64,000 nucleotides of DNA from JAVJST01 sp040219295 (GTDB lineage: Bacteria; Pseudomonadota; Alphaproteobacteria; Rhodospirillales; Casp-alpha2). Positions within the stretch are counted from its first letter, which is position 1; each line of letters begins with the position of its first letter. Below are positions 25,758-34,415 of the stretch, piece by piece. The stretch covers positions 806,001 to 870,000 of the forward strand of contig JAVJST010000011.1 in the NCBI GenBank assembly GCA_040219295.1, given 5' to 3'. Both the position numbers and the translations under genes were made by a program. The notes under the pieces are model-generated. The model ran no database searches, was not told where the DNA came from, and saw nothing but the letters and a program-made list of their open reading frames with translations.

Positions 25758-26167
25758 GGCTTGATGCCGCCCTTGTCGCAGATGACCTGCCAGGCCTCGT
25801 CGCTGATCGGCATGACTGAAAGACGTGACTGACGGATCAGGGCGAGATCGTGGAGTCGCTCGTCCGCCTTGACGTCCTCAAGGGTCACCGGGTTCTTCAG
25901 CGGTTTCAGCGCCTTGAAGTCGACCATGCCGAAGCGCCCGGACTCATCGGTTGGGTCCGGGTAGTAGGTCCTGACTACCTTGAGCGTGCCGACGATGCGT
26001 TTCTCATTCACCGAGTGGTAGAAGAACGCCTTATCGCCGACCTTCATCGCCTTCATGTTGTTGCAGGCTTGGTAGTTGCGCACGCCATCCCATTCGGCGA
26101 CGTTTGCCTTGACGTGATCGTTCCAGGACCAGGTGCCGGGCTCGGATTTGACCAACCAGTAAGCCAT
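25754..26167 (-). CDS. EVE domain-containing protein
   Basis: 137 residues, a complete EVE (PUA-like) domain: MAYWLVKSEPGTWSW at the start, WDGVRNYQACNNMKAM in the middle and the aromatic-cage FFYHS segment. EVE domains bind modified bases in RNA or DNA. The stand-alone protein is conserved beside gpsA and tsaD in alphaproteobacteria, hinting at a link to tRNA or rRNA modification. It is preceded by AGGAGA and lies 29 bp downstream of the YciI-like gene. Confidence 0.9.
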   Translation of the reverse strand: MAYWLVKSEPGTWSWNDHVKANVAEWDGVRNYQACNNMKAMKVGDKAFFYHSVNEKRIVGTLKVVRTYYPDPTDESGRFGMVDFKALKPLKNPVTLEDVKADERLHDLALIRQSRLSVMPISDEAWQVICDKGGIKP

Positions 26168-26196
26168 TGAACTTCTCCTGTCTCAAATGCCCGGGC

Positions 26197-26481
26197 TCAG
26201 AGGCCCGGGATGACCTGCTTGCAGCCGCGTACCGTGACGTCCGCGAACAGACCGGCCTTTGCATAGGGGTCGTTCGCGGCGAACTCCTCGGCCGCCGCCT
26301 TGTCGGCAACGTCGAGTATCAGCAGGCTGCCGACAACGGTATCGCCGTCATCCGCGAGCAGTGGTCCGGCGAACCGGATGTCGCCGAGCCGCGTCTTGAG
26401 GAACTCGAGGTGCGCCGGTCGGGTGTCGGGCCGCAAGCTTCCGGCATCAGATCGATCGATACAGGTCAGGGCGAACAACAT
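26197..26481 (-). CDS. YciI-like protein
   Basis: 94 residues with the YciI/YCII ferredoxin-like fold: MLFALTCIDRSDAG at the N-terminus, RPAHLEFLKT with the conserved His, then an Asp-Pro in FAANDPYAKAGLF. The conserved His-Asp pair suggests an enzymatic role, but no reaction is established for these stand-alone members. It is located 29 bp after gpsA in the minus-strand run and is probably co-transcribed with it. Confidence 0.85.
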   Translation of the reverse strand: MLFALTCIDRSDAGSLRPDTRPAHLEFLKTRLGDIRFAGPLLADDGDTVVGSLLILDVADKAAAEEFAANDPYAKAGLFADVTVRGCKQVIPGL

Positions 26482-26510
26482 GACGTCTCTCCTATGATGA
26501 AACTGTTGCT

Positions 26511-27518
26511 TTAACCGGCTTCATCGCCGACCGGGCGCTGCAGCAGGTCACGGATGGCCCCGTCGATCGAGGCGCCGTGATTGAGAATGCTGTCGACGGC
26601 CGCGCAGATCGGCGTTTCGACGCCGAGTTTTGCCGCCAACGCGACGACAGCTTCCGCGGAGAACACGCCTTCAGCGATCGTTTTGCGAGCGGCCATGATG
26701 TCTTCCAGCGTCTGGCCTCCGCCGAGCGCGTGACCGAGCGAGAAGTTGCGCGACTGCATGGCGTTGCAGGTCAGTGTCAGGTCGCCGAGCCCACAAAGCC
26801 CCATCAGGGTCTCGGCCCGCGCACCCTTTGCGCGGCCGAGGCGCACGATCTCGGCCAGGCCGCGGGTGATCAGCGCGGCGCGCGCATTGTCGCCGAGGCC
26901 GCGTCCCTCGGCGATGCCGCAGGCGATCGCCAGCACATTTTTGACCGCACCGCCGATCTCGGCGCCGGTCACGTCATCGGAACGATAAGCCCGGAACGTC
27001 TCGGTGCCGAGCGCGTTCACCAGTTCGTTGCCCAAACGTTCGTCGGCACAGGCGAGGGTTACCGCTGTCGGCAGCCCGCGCGCGACCTCGGCGGCGAACG
27101 TCGGGCCCGAGAGTGCCGCGATGGTGTGGCCGGGCAGGGTCTCCTCGACGACCTCAGACATGAGCATGAGCGTAGATTGCTCGATTCCCTTGGCGCAGAT
27201 CACGGCCGGCGTCGTCTTGGCGAGATGCGCCGCCATAGCGGTTGTCGAGGCGCGGACGAACTGTGCCGGCGTGACTACCAGAATGGCGTCGGCCTGGCAG
27301 GTCCGGGCCAGATCCGAGGTCGCAACAACCTCGTCAGGCAGCGGGATACCCGGCAGGAAAACTGCGTTCTCGTGTTTCCGGTTGATCGATTCCGTGACCT
27401 CGGGTTCGCGCGCCCAAAGGGTGACGGCCCGTCCGGCCCGTGCCGTCGTCGCGGCCAACGCGGTGCCCCAGGCGCCTGCGCCGATGATGCCGATGGTCTG
27501 CAAGTTGGATGCGTGCAT
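26511..27518 (-). CDS. gpsA: NAD(P)-dependent glycerol-3-phosphate dehydrogenase
   Basis: 335 residues from the ATG at 27518 (MHASNLQTIGIIGAGAWGTALA); 12 additional codons upstream are open but less likely. GIIGAGAWGTALA is the Rossmann motif. The second domain has AVKNVLAIACGIAEG with the catalytic Lys, and AALITRGLAEI. It makes sn-glycerol-3-phosphate from dihydroxyacetone phosphate for phospholipid synthesis. It starts 43 bp after the tsaD stop on the same strand. Confidence 0.93.
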   Translation of the reverse strand: MHASNLQTIGIIGAGAWGTALAATTARAGRAVTLWAREPEVTESINRKHENAVFLPGIPLPDEVVATSDLARTCQADAILVVTPAQFVRASTTAMAAHLAKTTPAVICAKGIEQSTLMLMSEVVEETLPGHTIAALSGPTFAAEVARGLPTAVTLACADERLGNELVNALGTETFRAYRSDDVTGAEIGGAVKNVLAIACGIAEGRGLGDNARAALITRGLAEIVRLGRAKGARAETLMGLCGLGDLTLTCNAMQSRNFSLGHALGGGQTLEDIMAARKTIAEGVFSAEAVVALAAKLGVETPICAAVDSILNHGASIDGAIRDLLQRPVGDEAG

Positions 27519-27561
27519 GGGCTTGGTTATGCCGTGCGCGCCTGTTGGGCTCAAGTGCCGT

Positions 27562-28638
27562 TTATGCCTTCACGCCGGCAAAGCCGCGTTTCGGCGCGTC
27601 CGGATCGAGCGGCCATCGTGGCCGCGGCTTGAAGTCAAGCTCGTCCGTCAGGCCGAGACGCAGACGTTCGAGCCCGGCCCAGGCGACCATTGCGGCATTG
27701 TCGGTGCACAGCGATGGCGGCGGCACGACGAGGCGAATACCTTCCTGATCGGCCATCGCAGACAAGGCATGACGAAGATAGCCGTTGGCCGCGACGCCGC
27801 CGGCGACAACCATTGAGTCGCCTGCCGGACGCCGTTCGCGGAAGGCAGCGATGGCATGGCGGCAGCGGTCGGTGAGAACGTCGGCGGCGGCGGCATGGAA
27901 CTCGAGTGCGATGTCTGCGGTCTGTTGGGCATCCGCTTCGCCGCCGAGATGTTCGAGCGCCTGCCGGACCGCCGTCTTCAGACCCGAGAACGAGAAATCG
28001 CAGCCTTCACGCCCCTTCATCGGCCTTGGCAGTTCAACACGGCCCGGGGCCCCGGCCCGCGCTGCGCGCTCAAGTGCCGGTCCGCCCGGGTACCCCAATC
28101 CCAGTAGCTTGGCGGTCTTGTCGAAGGCCTCGCCGAGCGCATCGTCGATCGTCGTGCCGAGCCGACGATAGGCGCCGACGCCCTCGACAACGAGCAACTG
28201 GCAGTGCCCGCCCGAGACCAGCAGCAAGAGGTACGGGAACGCGATGCCATCTCCGGCCCGCTCCGTCAGCCGGACCGTCAGGGCATGGGCCTCGAGATGA
28301 TTGACCGCGAGAAACGGCTTGTCCGCCGCCAGCGCGATCGACTTTGCCGCCATCACCCCGACCATCACCCCGCCAATCAGGCCGGGCCCGCCGGTCGCCG
28401 CGACCGCATCGAGATCGCCGAAACCGACCCCGGCTTCGTCCATCGCCGCTTCGACCAAGTGGTCGAGATGGTCGAGGTGCGCACGCGCGGCGATCTCCGG
28501 AACGACGCCGCCGTAGGGCAGATGTTCGTCGAACTGGCTCAGAACCTTGTTGGAAAGAATGGTTCCGTCGCTGCGCACGACGGCGGCGGCGGTTTCGTCG
28601 CACGAGGTCTCGATGCCGAGGACGAGTTGCATTGTCAT
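27562..28638 (-). CDS. tsaD: tRNA N6-threonylcarbamoyladenosine (t6A37) transferase subunit
   Basis: 358 residues. LGIETSCDETAAAVV begins the ASKHA fold, NHLEAHAL supplies the two metal-ligand histidines, and LVSGGHCQL and VAGGVAANGYLR are family signatures. With TsaB, TsaC and TsaE it attaches threonylcarbamoyl to A37 of ANN-reading tRNAs. It is the first gene of the tsaD-gpsA-yciI-EVE-Rieske run and is divergent from hemC with an 85-bp spacer. A second ATG two codons in (28632) is an alternative start. Confidence 0.95.
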   Translation of the reverse strand: MTMQLVLGIETSCDETAAAVVRSDGTILSNKVLSQFDEHLPYGGVVPEIAARAHLDHLDHLVEAAMDEAGVGFGDLDAVAATGGPGLIGGVMVGVMAAKSIALAADKPFLAVNHLEAHALTVRLTERAGDGIAFPYLLLLVSGGHCQLLVVEGVGAYRRLGTTIDDALGEAFDKTAKLLGLGYPGGPALERAARAGAPGRVELPRPMKGREGCDFSFSGLKTAVRQALEHLGGEADAQQTADIALEFHAAAADVLTDRCRHAIAAFRERRPAGDSMVVAGGVAANGYLRHALSAMADQEGIRLVVPPPSLCTDNAAMVAWAGLERLRLGLTDELDFKPRPRWPLDPDAPKRGFAGVKA

Positions 28639-28723
28639 GTTGCGGCCTTCATAACCACGGAAGCGCCCGGATGTACAAACAAATAGGCGGGCGAAGGTTT
28701 AGACCAATCCGTGGACGGCGGCC

Positions 28724-29671
28724 ATGACACTCAAGATCGGCACCCGCGCCAGCCCCTTGGCGCTCTGGCAGGCGGATCACGCGCAGGACCAGTTGATCGA
28801 AGCGTGGGGCGCCCTCGCCGAGCCTGACCGGCTGGCCATCGTTGAAATCACCACGACGGGCGACCAGGTCCTGGACCGGCCGCTGGCCGAGGTCGGTGGA
28901 AAGGGGCTCTTCACGCGCGAGCTCGATACCGCCTTGCTCGACGGCCGGATCGATCTGGCGGTGCATTCGATGAAGGACGTTCCCACGTGGCTGCCCGACG
29001 GGATCGTTCTGGCGGCATTGCTGCCACGTGCCGACGTGCGCGAGGTCCTGATTTCGCCCAAGGCGGCGTCGATCGAACAATTGCCCGAAGGGGCCGTCCT
29101 CGGTACGACCTCGCTGCGGCGCCAGGCGCAGGTCATGGTACGGCGGCCCGATCTGAAAACGACATTGTTTCGCGGCAACGTTCAGACGCGGCTCCGGAAG
29201 CTGGAAGCCGGCGAGGCGGACGCGACTTTTCTGGCCCTCGCCGGGCTGGACCGTTTGTGCCTGACCGAGGTCGCGACGGCGATCCTCGAGCCCGATGAAA
29301 TGCTGCCGGCCGTCGCCCAGGGTGCCATCGGCATTACCTGCCGGGCGGGCGATGCGCCGATGATCGAACTGCTGGCCGCCGTCGACCACGCGCCGACACG
29401 GACGTGCGTTGGCGCCGAACGCGCCATGCTGGAGGTGCTGGACGGATCGTGCCGGACGCCGATCGCCGGTCTCGCGGAACTCGAGGGCGGCGGATCGACG
29501 GTTCGACTGCGTGGCTTCATCGGCTGGCCGGACGGTCACGATCACTGGACCGGCGAACGGATGGGCCCCGTCGCGGAGGCCGCGGCGCTTGCACGCGATC
29601 TCGGCGGTGAGTTGCGCGATGCCGCCGGGTCGGCTTTCTTCGCCGCGCTTGCCGACGACTGTACCCTGTGA
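28724..29671 (+). CDS. hemC: porphobilinogen deaminase (hydroxymethylbilane synthase)
   Basis: 315 residues. KIGTRASPLALWQADH is the N-terminal signature. The aspartate in LAVHSMKDVP is catalytic, and Cys in VLDGSCRTPIAG binds the dipyrromethane cofactor. It polymerises four porphobilinogens into hydroxymethylbilane in tetrapyrrole synthesis. The downstream hemD overlaps it by four bases. Confidence 0.95.
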   Translation: MTLKIGTRASPLALWQADHAQDQLIEAWGALAEPDRLAIVEITTTGDQVLDRPLAEVGGKGLFTRELDTALLDGRIDLAVHSMKDVPTWLPDGIVLAALLPRADVREVLISPKAASIEQLPEGAVLGTTSLRRQAQVMVRRPDLKTTLFRGNVQTRLRKLEAGEADATFLALAGLDRLCLTEVATAILEPDEMLPAVAQGAIGITCRAGDAPMIELLAAVDHAPTRTCVGAERAMLEVLDGSCRTPIAGLAELEGGGSTVRLRGFIGWPDGHDHWTGERMGPVAEAAALARDLGGELRDAAGSAFFAALADDCTL

Positions 29672-30387
29672 AGATTCTTCTGACCCGCCCGGAACAGGAC
29701 TCGGTATCGTTTGCCGAGCGGCTAGCCGAAGGCGGGGTCGACGCTGTGATCACGCCGTTGATGCGGGTCGAGTATCTGAACGGACCGCCGCCCGATTTGT
29801 CCGGCGTCCAGGCGCTGTTGGTAACCAGTGCCAACGGGGTTCGCGCGTTTGCCGAGCGCGTATCTGATCGGACGCTGCCGGTCTACGCGGTCGGCGACGC
29901 GACGGCCCGGGAAGCTCGGCTCGCCGGATTTGAGACAGTAACGAGTGCCGGCGGCGATGTCGAAGATCTGGCGGCATTGGTCCGGGATCGTTGTGATCCG
30001 ACACGTGGAACCTTATTGCATATCGCCGGAACCGCGGTCGCAGGCGATCTCGGCGGCGCATTGCTGGAGGCGTCCTTCGATTATCGCCGCGAGGTCATGT
30101 ACGAGGTTCACCGGGCGGAACGCCTGCCACCGGAAGCACTTGCGGCCTTTGGTTATGGCGACCTTGCCGGCGTTGCCTTGTTTTCGCCACGCTCGGCGAG
30201 AATCTTCGAGGAATGCGTGGATACTGCCGGACGTTCGGCAGACCTTGCCCGTTTGATCGCGTTTGTCCTCAGCGGCAACGTGGCCGAGGCGTTGCGGCGC
30301 GATGCCTGGCACGAGATCCGCGTCGCTGCCGAACCGACGGCAGATGCTATACTGAAGATGGTTTTAGACGCGGCAGAGACGCGTTAG
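29668..30387 (+). CDS. hemD: uroporphyrinogen-III synthase
   Basis: 239 residues with the two-lobed HemD fold: ILLTRPEQDSVSFAERL at the start, the LLVTSANGVRAFAER segment and VALFSPRSARIFEE in the second lobe. It cyclises hydroxymethylbilane to uroporphyrinogen III. The GTG start at 29668 overlaps the end of hemC (GTGA), showing translational coupling. HemD is poorly conserved, and the context with hemC makes the call secure. Confidence 0.9.
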   Translation: MKILLTRPEQDSVSFAERLAEGGVDAVITPLMRVEYLNGPPPDLSGVQALLVTSANGVRAFAERVSDRTLPVYAVGDATAREARLAGFETVTSAGGDVEDLAALVRDRCDPTRGTLLHIAGTAVAGDLGGALLEASFDYRREVMYEVHRAERLPPEALAAFGYGDLAGVALFSPRSARIFEECVDTAGRSADLARLIAFVLSGNVAEALRRDAWHEIRVAAEPTADAILKMVLDAAETR

Positions 30388-30405
30388 AAGAAGAGCACGA
30401 TGGAA

Positions 30406-30422
30406 GGTGGCCGATGGCCACC
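30406..30422. other. hairpin between hemD and the mitofilin-like gene
   Basis: GGTGGCC and GGCCACC form a perfect 7-bp stem with a GAT loop in the 75-bp spacer. No U-run follows, so it is not a typical intrinsic terminator. It may stabilise or process the transcript. Confidence 0.4.
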
Positions 30423-30462
30423 GAAAAGTCCCTGAGGACGGCATGACCCGGACAGAGGCACG

Positions 30463-31782
30463 ATGAGCAAGGTTCCCGATTCCAGTTCCGGCAAGGGCGA
30501 CGCGAAGCCGTCGCCAAAGACCGAGGCGAAATCCGCAGCCCAATCCGACGCCAAGACGGCGGCTGTTTCCCAAGAGAAAACCAACCCCGCGGCCAAGGAC
30601 GACGGTTCGGCCAAGAAGCCGGGTTCCGCGGAACACGGCAAGCCGACGGCTGGGGCGGCGGGAAAACCCGCTGACAAGGCGGCCCCGAAGGCGGCAGAAC
30701 CGGCATCGTCCGGCGGCTTCATGCGCGGCTTCATCATCGCCGCCGTGCTCGTCGTTGTGGTGGTTGCCGGTGGCATGCTGACGGTCAAGGACTGGTGGCC
30801 GGCGGTCGAGCCGTACATCGGCGAATGGGTCGAGCCTCTGCTGCCGGAGGGCGGCACGGACGAGGAAGCCGCGCGACTCGCCGAGATTGAGCAGCGCATG
30901 GATGCGATCGAGGCGGCGGCGAACGACGCCACGAGCGCGGACGCCTTGGCCGACCTTGAAGCCGCCCGCGCCCAACTTTCCCGGCAGATCGACGACATCA
31001 TGGTTCGGCTCGACGTTGCCGAGCGGGCCCTGTCGTCGCTGCGGTCGACGGCGGAGGCGATGACGACGGCCGGTGGCGGCGCGGCGAGCGGAGAACTCGC
31101 GGGCCGCATCGACGAAATCGATGCGCTGAGCCGGAACCTCGCGGCCAGTCGTGCCGAGAGCCAGGCCGCTCTCGACGCCCTCGCCCGTGAGGTCGAGGCC
31201 CTGGCCCAACAGCGTGCCGGCGCCTCGGCGAACAGCGTACAGGCGCAGGCGATGGTGCTGACCACGGGGCAGGTGCGTCGTGCGGTCATTGCCGGCGGGC
31301 CGTTCGACGAACCGCTGATCGCCCTCGAGGCGATCGCGGGCGACGATCCAGAGATTCAGGTGATCGTCGACAGGTTGCGTCCAAACGCGGATACCGGCGT
31401 CGCAACCGTGGAAACGTTGCGCCGTGAGTTCGCCGAGATTGCCGGGCCGCTCGTTCAGGCCGGCCGCGCCCTGGAAGAATCGGATTGGGTTTCGTCGGCA
31501 TTCAACAAGGTCACCTCGCTGGTGTCGGTGAGGCGGACCGACGGCAGCGGCGACCCGGCATCTGCCGACGCCATCGTTGCGGCCGCCGAAAACAGGCTGG
31601 CGGCGGGCAATCTTGCCGGCGCCGTCGACGTTCTCGGCAATCTTCCGGCGGCGGCACAGGAGAAAGCGTCCGGTTGGCTGGCCAACGCCAACGCGCGGCT
31701 CGACGTTGACAAGGCGCTGGACGACCTGCACGCGCTCGCACTGCGGCGCCTGCAGACCGCAGCGGCATCGGGTCAGGGGTAA
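30463..31782 (+). CDS. mitofilin-family inner-membrane protein
   Basis: 439 residues. The first 80 are a disordered Lys/Ala/Asp-rich cytoplasmic region. One membrane helix follows (about 87-107, GFIIAAVLVVVVVAGGML-like). Then comes a long Ala/Glu-rich coiled coil (about 140-275) and a helical C-terminal domain (about 280-439) ending in a mitofilin-like module. This is the alphaproteobacterial homologue of mitochondrial Mic60, encoded as usual between the heme genes hemD and hemY. Mic60 homologues bend membranes and may organise intracytoplasmic membranes. It starts 75 bp after hemD. Confidence 0.8.
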   Translation: MSKVPDSSSGKGDAKPSPKTEAKSAAQSDAKTAAVSQEKTNPAAKDDGSAKKPGSAEHGKPTAGAAGKPADKAAPKAAEPASSGGFMRGFIIAAVLVVVVVAGGMLTVKDWWPAVEPYIGEWVEPLLPEGGTDEEAARLAEIEQRMDAIEAAANDATSADALADLEAARAQLSRQIDDIMVRLDVAERALSSLRSTAEAMTTAGGGAASGELAGRIDEIDALSRNLAASRAESQAALDALAREVEALAQQRAGASANSVQAQAMVLTTGQVRRAVIAGGPFDEPLIALEAIAGDDPEIQVIVDRLRPNADTGVATVETLRREFAEIAGPLVQAGRALEESDWVSSAFNKVTSLVSVRRTDGSGDPASADAIVAAAENRLAAGNLAGAVDVLGNLPAAAQEKASGWLANANARLDVDKALDDLHALALRRLQTAAASGQG

Positions 31783-31790
31783 CATCCGTC

Positions 31791-33254
31791 ATGTGGCGCG
31801 CCTTGTGGATCCTTGTCATCTTGACGGTGCTGGCGGCCGGCGCTGCGTGGCTGGCCGACAGGCCCGGTCATGTCGTTCTGGACTGGGGCGCGTACCGGAT
31901 CGAGACATCGGCGGCGATGCTGGCGGCGGGAGTCGCGCTGGTCGCCGTCGCCGCGGCACTGGTTTACCGGGTCTGGCTGTTTTTCCGCCGCGCGCCCGAC
32001 AGCATCCGCGTTGCCTGGCGCGCGCGGCGCCGTAACAAGGGTCTCCAGGCCCTGACAAAGGGCATGGTCGCGGTCGCCGCCGGTGATCCGGATGAAGCCC
32101 GCAAGCAGGCGCGCCGTGCAGAGAACCTGCTGCAGGATCCACCGCTGACCATGTTGTTGTCGGCGCAGGCGGCGCAGCTCGCCGGCGACGATGGTGCCGC
32201 CGAACGTTTCTTCCGCGCGATGACGGACAATCGCGAGACGGAGTTCCTCGGGCTACGCGGCCTGCTCAATCAGGCGATCAAGCGCGGCGACCGTGACGCG
32301 GCCCTGATCCTGGCGCGGCGCGCTTACCGGTTGAAGCCGGAAAGCGAATGGGTTTCCGCGAGCCTGTTCGAACTTCAGACACAGACCGGGCAATGGCTCG
32401 ATGCGCAGGTGACGTCGCGTGAAGCCATCAAGCACCGCCATCTGCCGTCCCCGGAAGGTCGCCGGCGTGAGGCCGTCCTGGCCTGTCAGCAGGCGCTCGA
32501 CGCGGAGTCCCGGGGTGATCGGACGGAAGCGGCGAAACAGGCCAAGCAGGCACTCGACACCGACAAGGAACTGGTTCCGGCGGCGGCTGTTCTCGCGCGT
32601 GCGCTGCTGGCTGACGGCAAGGGCCGGAAGGCGGCCGGCGTGATCGAACGGATCTGGCCGCGCGTGCCCCATGGCGATCTTGTCGCGCTTTATGCTCGTG
32701 CTCGCGGCGCCGACGACGCACTGGCTCGGGTCAAGGCGATCGAGAAACTGGCCGGGTTCAATCCCGGCCATCCGGAAAGCCTGATCGCCCGCGCGACAGC
32801 GGCGCTTGAGGCCGATCTCTGGGGCGAAGCGCGAACGCACCTGAGCAAACTGACCGCCGGGGGATCGCCGTCATCGAAGACCTGTCGCCTGATGGCCCGT
32901 CTCGAAGAGGCCGAACACGGCGACCTCGTCAAGGCGCACGACTGGCTTGTCGCCGCTGCAACGGGCGATCCGGATCCGGCATGGATCTGCGGCAACTGCG
33001 GCACGGCTGTCGGCGACTGGTCGGCGATCTGCGGCAACTGCCAGTCGTTCGATACCCTCCAGTGGCGCTCGCCGCCACATCCGGCGCGGCCGGCATTGGA
33101 CGTGCAGCCACTGCTCGATGGTGAAACACAGCCGCCGCAGACCTTCCTGCCGCGGGGCGACGGCGGTGACAACGACGGCGTGTCGGGAGACGACAGTGCC
33201 AGCGGAAGGGACCTCGTCCAGACAGGCGATAGCAAGCCAGCGATCAAGGCCTGA
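31791..33254 (+). CDS. hemY: HemY-like inner-membrane TPR protein
   Basis: 487 residues. Two N-terminal membrane helices (about 1-20 and 40-62) precede the HemY_N region and a TPR-like helical array up to about 395. Near the C-terminus, ICGNCGTAVGDWSAICGNC forms a four-cysteine zinc-ribbon or rubredoxin-like knuckle, followed by FDTLQWRSP. HemY is encoded after hemC-hemD in many proteobacteria but is not the protoporphyrinogen oxidase; its role in heme synthesis or complex assembly is unsettled. It starts 8 bp after the mitofilin gene. Confidence 0.85.
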   Translation: MWRALWILVILTVLAAGAAWLADRPGHVVLDWGAYRIETSAAMLAAGVALVAVAAALVYRVWLFFRRAPDSIRVAWRARRRNKGLQALTKGMVAVAAGDPDEARKQARRAENLLQDPPLTMLLSAQAAQLAGDDGAAERFFRAMTDNRETEFLGLRGLLNQAIKRGDRDAALILARRAYRLKPESEWVSASLFELQTQTGQWLDAQVTSREAIKHRHLPSPEGRRREAVLACQQALDAESRGDRTEAAKQAKQALDTDKELVPAAAVLARALLADGKGRKAAGVIERIWPRVPHGDLVALYARARGADDALARVKAIEKLAGFNPGHPESLIARATAALEADLWGEARTHLSKLTAGGSPSSKTCRLMARLEEAEHGDLVKAHDWLVAAATGDPDPAWICGNCGTAVGDWSAICGNCQSFDTLQWRSPPHPARPALDVQPLLDGETQPPQTFLPRGDGGDNDGVSGDDSASGRDLVQTGDSKPAIKA

Positions 33255-33352
33255 GGCGCCCCGGCCGGCGTTGGATCGCGGGCGAATCTCTCGCTGGTCA
33301 AAGCGGAAACATTTATGTATACGGTGCGCCGAACCCGCCGAGGTTCCCCGGG

Positions 33353-33428
<76 letters not shown>

Positions 33429-33859
33429 TTTCCTTCAACGGCGTAGCAGATTTTCCGTCATCGCTGGCGGGCATCACTGTGCCCGAATCGTGCCACAGAC
33501 CGTCGAGCACGCGCATGGCGCCCATCGGATTTTGACGCCCGGTGCCCCTGGCTTCCTGTTCTGGCGCTTGCTCCATGATCCGAACGGGTGAGGGTCATAA
33601 TGGTCATTTCATCCTGGCGGGAAACGCCAAGTCCTTGAAACATCGTGATTCCGGCGCCGGATCGAGGGCTATTTAGGGTCATTTTCGGTCATTTCGGACA
33701 TCGTTTTCCGGGACTGATCCATGCCGCCCGATGGACTGACCGACAAGACCATGCCCGGCCCATTCGCCGCCCATTGATAGGCCATTTTCGGACCATTCTC
33801 TGCAAGGGCCGGGCCGTTGATTTCATTGATGAATTCGGGTTCCGGTAGATTTCCGCCCA

Positions 33860-33982
33860 TCAACCCCCCGGCGGACCGCATTCATGGTCAGTCACAAGTG
33901 CTGTGAATGCCATAACGTCCAGACCGCGGCCGGCAGCCCCGATAGGCCTCGGGACCAGGCGGACCAGCGTCACAGCAGACAT
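33860..33982 (-). CDS. possible 40-residue peptide downstream of a strong promoter
   Basis: An ATG at 33982 opens a 40-codon frame (MSAVTLVRLVPRPIG...). It starts about 20 nt after the predicted start point of the promoter at 34009-34038. The ribosome site is weak (GGTGAG) and the sequence matches no family I know. It may be a remnant reading frame or a non-coding transcript instead. Confidence 0.2.
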   Translation of the reverse strand: MSAVTLVRLVPRPIGAAGRGLDVMAFTALVTDHECGPPGG

Positions 33983-34008
33983 ACTCACCGGATCAAAACA
34001 GCGCGACG

Positions 34009-34038
34009 AGTATATAGGAAAATAGTCTGATTTGTCAA
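34009..34038 (-). promoter_or_regulatory. strong sigma-70-type promoter in the island left end
   Basis: On the minus strand, TTGACA (34038-34033) and TATACT (34014-34009) are spaced by 18 bp. Transcription would run toward the tRNA gene through a region with no clear coding sequence. Confidence 0.45.
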
Positions 34039-34205
34039 GACCGGGCTCTGCCGAGTTCGCCTGGCGAGCGCGTCCATTGGGAACCAAAGACGTCGCAGCG
34101 CAGGGTCGTTGGGAGACCAATCAATTGCCGTTATAGTGGCAACATGGAAACGACCGAGAGAATCGTCGAAGCCTACGTTCGTTCCGAACAAACCTCTGCA
34201 ACCCG

Positions 34206-34366
34206 CCGGCGCTATTGCGCCGTCCAGCCGCCGTCGACCGATATCGACGCGCCGGTGATCTGGTCCGCCGCGGGCGAGCACAGGAAAGCGACCGTGCCGC
34301 CGATATGTTCGGTCGTGACGAAGTTGCCCGACAGCTGCTTGCCGCCGCGGAACTACACGGCGGCCA
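34206..34366 (-). pseudogene. 3' fragment of a second D-3-hydroxybutyrate dehydrogenase gene
   Basis: This 161-bp stretch aligns without gaps to 43211-43371, the 3' end of the intact gene at 43217-43999. Roughly the first 65 bp are identical; the remainder differs at about 18 positions, many synonymous. On the minus strand the fragment reads GGKQLSGNFVTTEHIGGTVA and on to GGWTAQ, with the TAG stop at 34214-34212, against QPSGAFVTTEQIGG in the intact copy. The pattern suggests a related allele truncated by recombination, not a decayed duplicate. It forms a direct repeat with the intact gene across the island cargo. Confidence 0.85.
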
Positions 34367-34415
34367 TACCAATGCCCCATGCAAGGGATTGTGACGTCAA
34401 ACAGTATGCCTGCAA

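Larger units (their letters stand above)
33431..34205. other. gene-poor left end of the island
   Basis: About 775 bp without a convincing gene. It holds short repeated words (GGGTCAT...GGTCATTTC near 33592 and 33676), a TGGCG-GGAAA-CGCCA hairpin near 33617-33631, and a strong minus-strand promoter match at 34009-34038. The largest frames show no family features. The look is that of a decayed integration end. Confidence 0.5.

Noticed and set aside
30364..31785. A 473-codon minus-strand frame
   Set aside because: It is antisense to the mitofilin-like gene, which has a membrane helix, coiled coil and conserved context; the frame is a codon-bias artefact.
33886..33918. GCATTCA...TGAATGC inverted repeat in the island left end as a fourth operator
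   Set aside because: The arms are 19 bp apart and lack the GTTCACG core.
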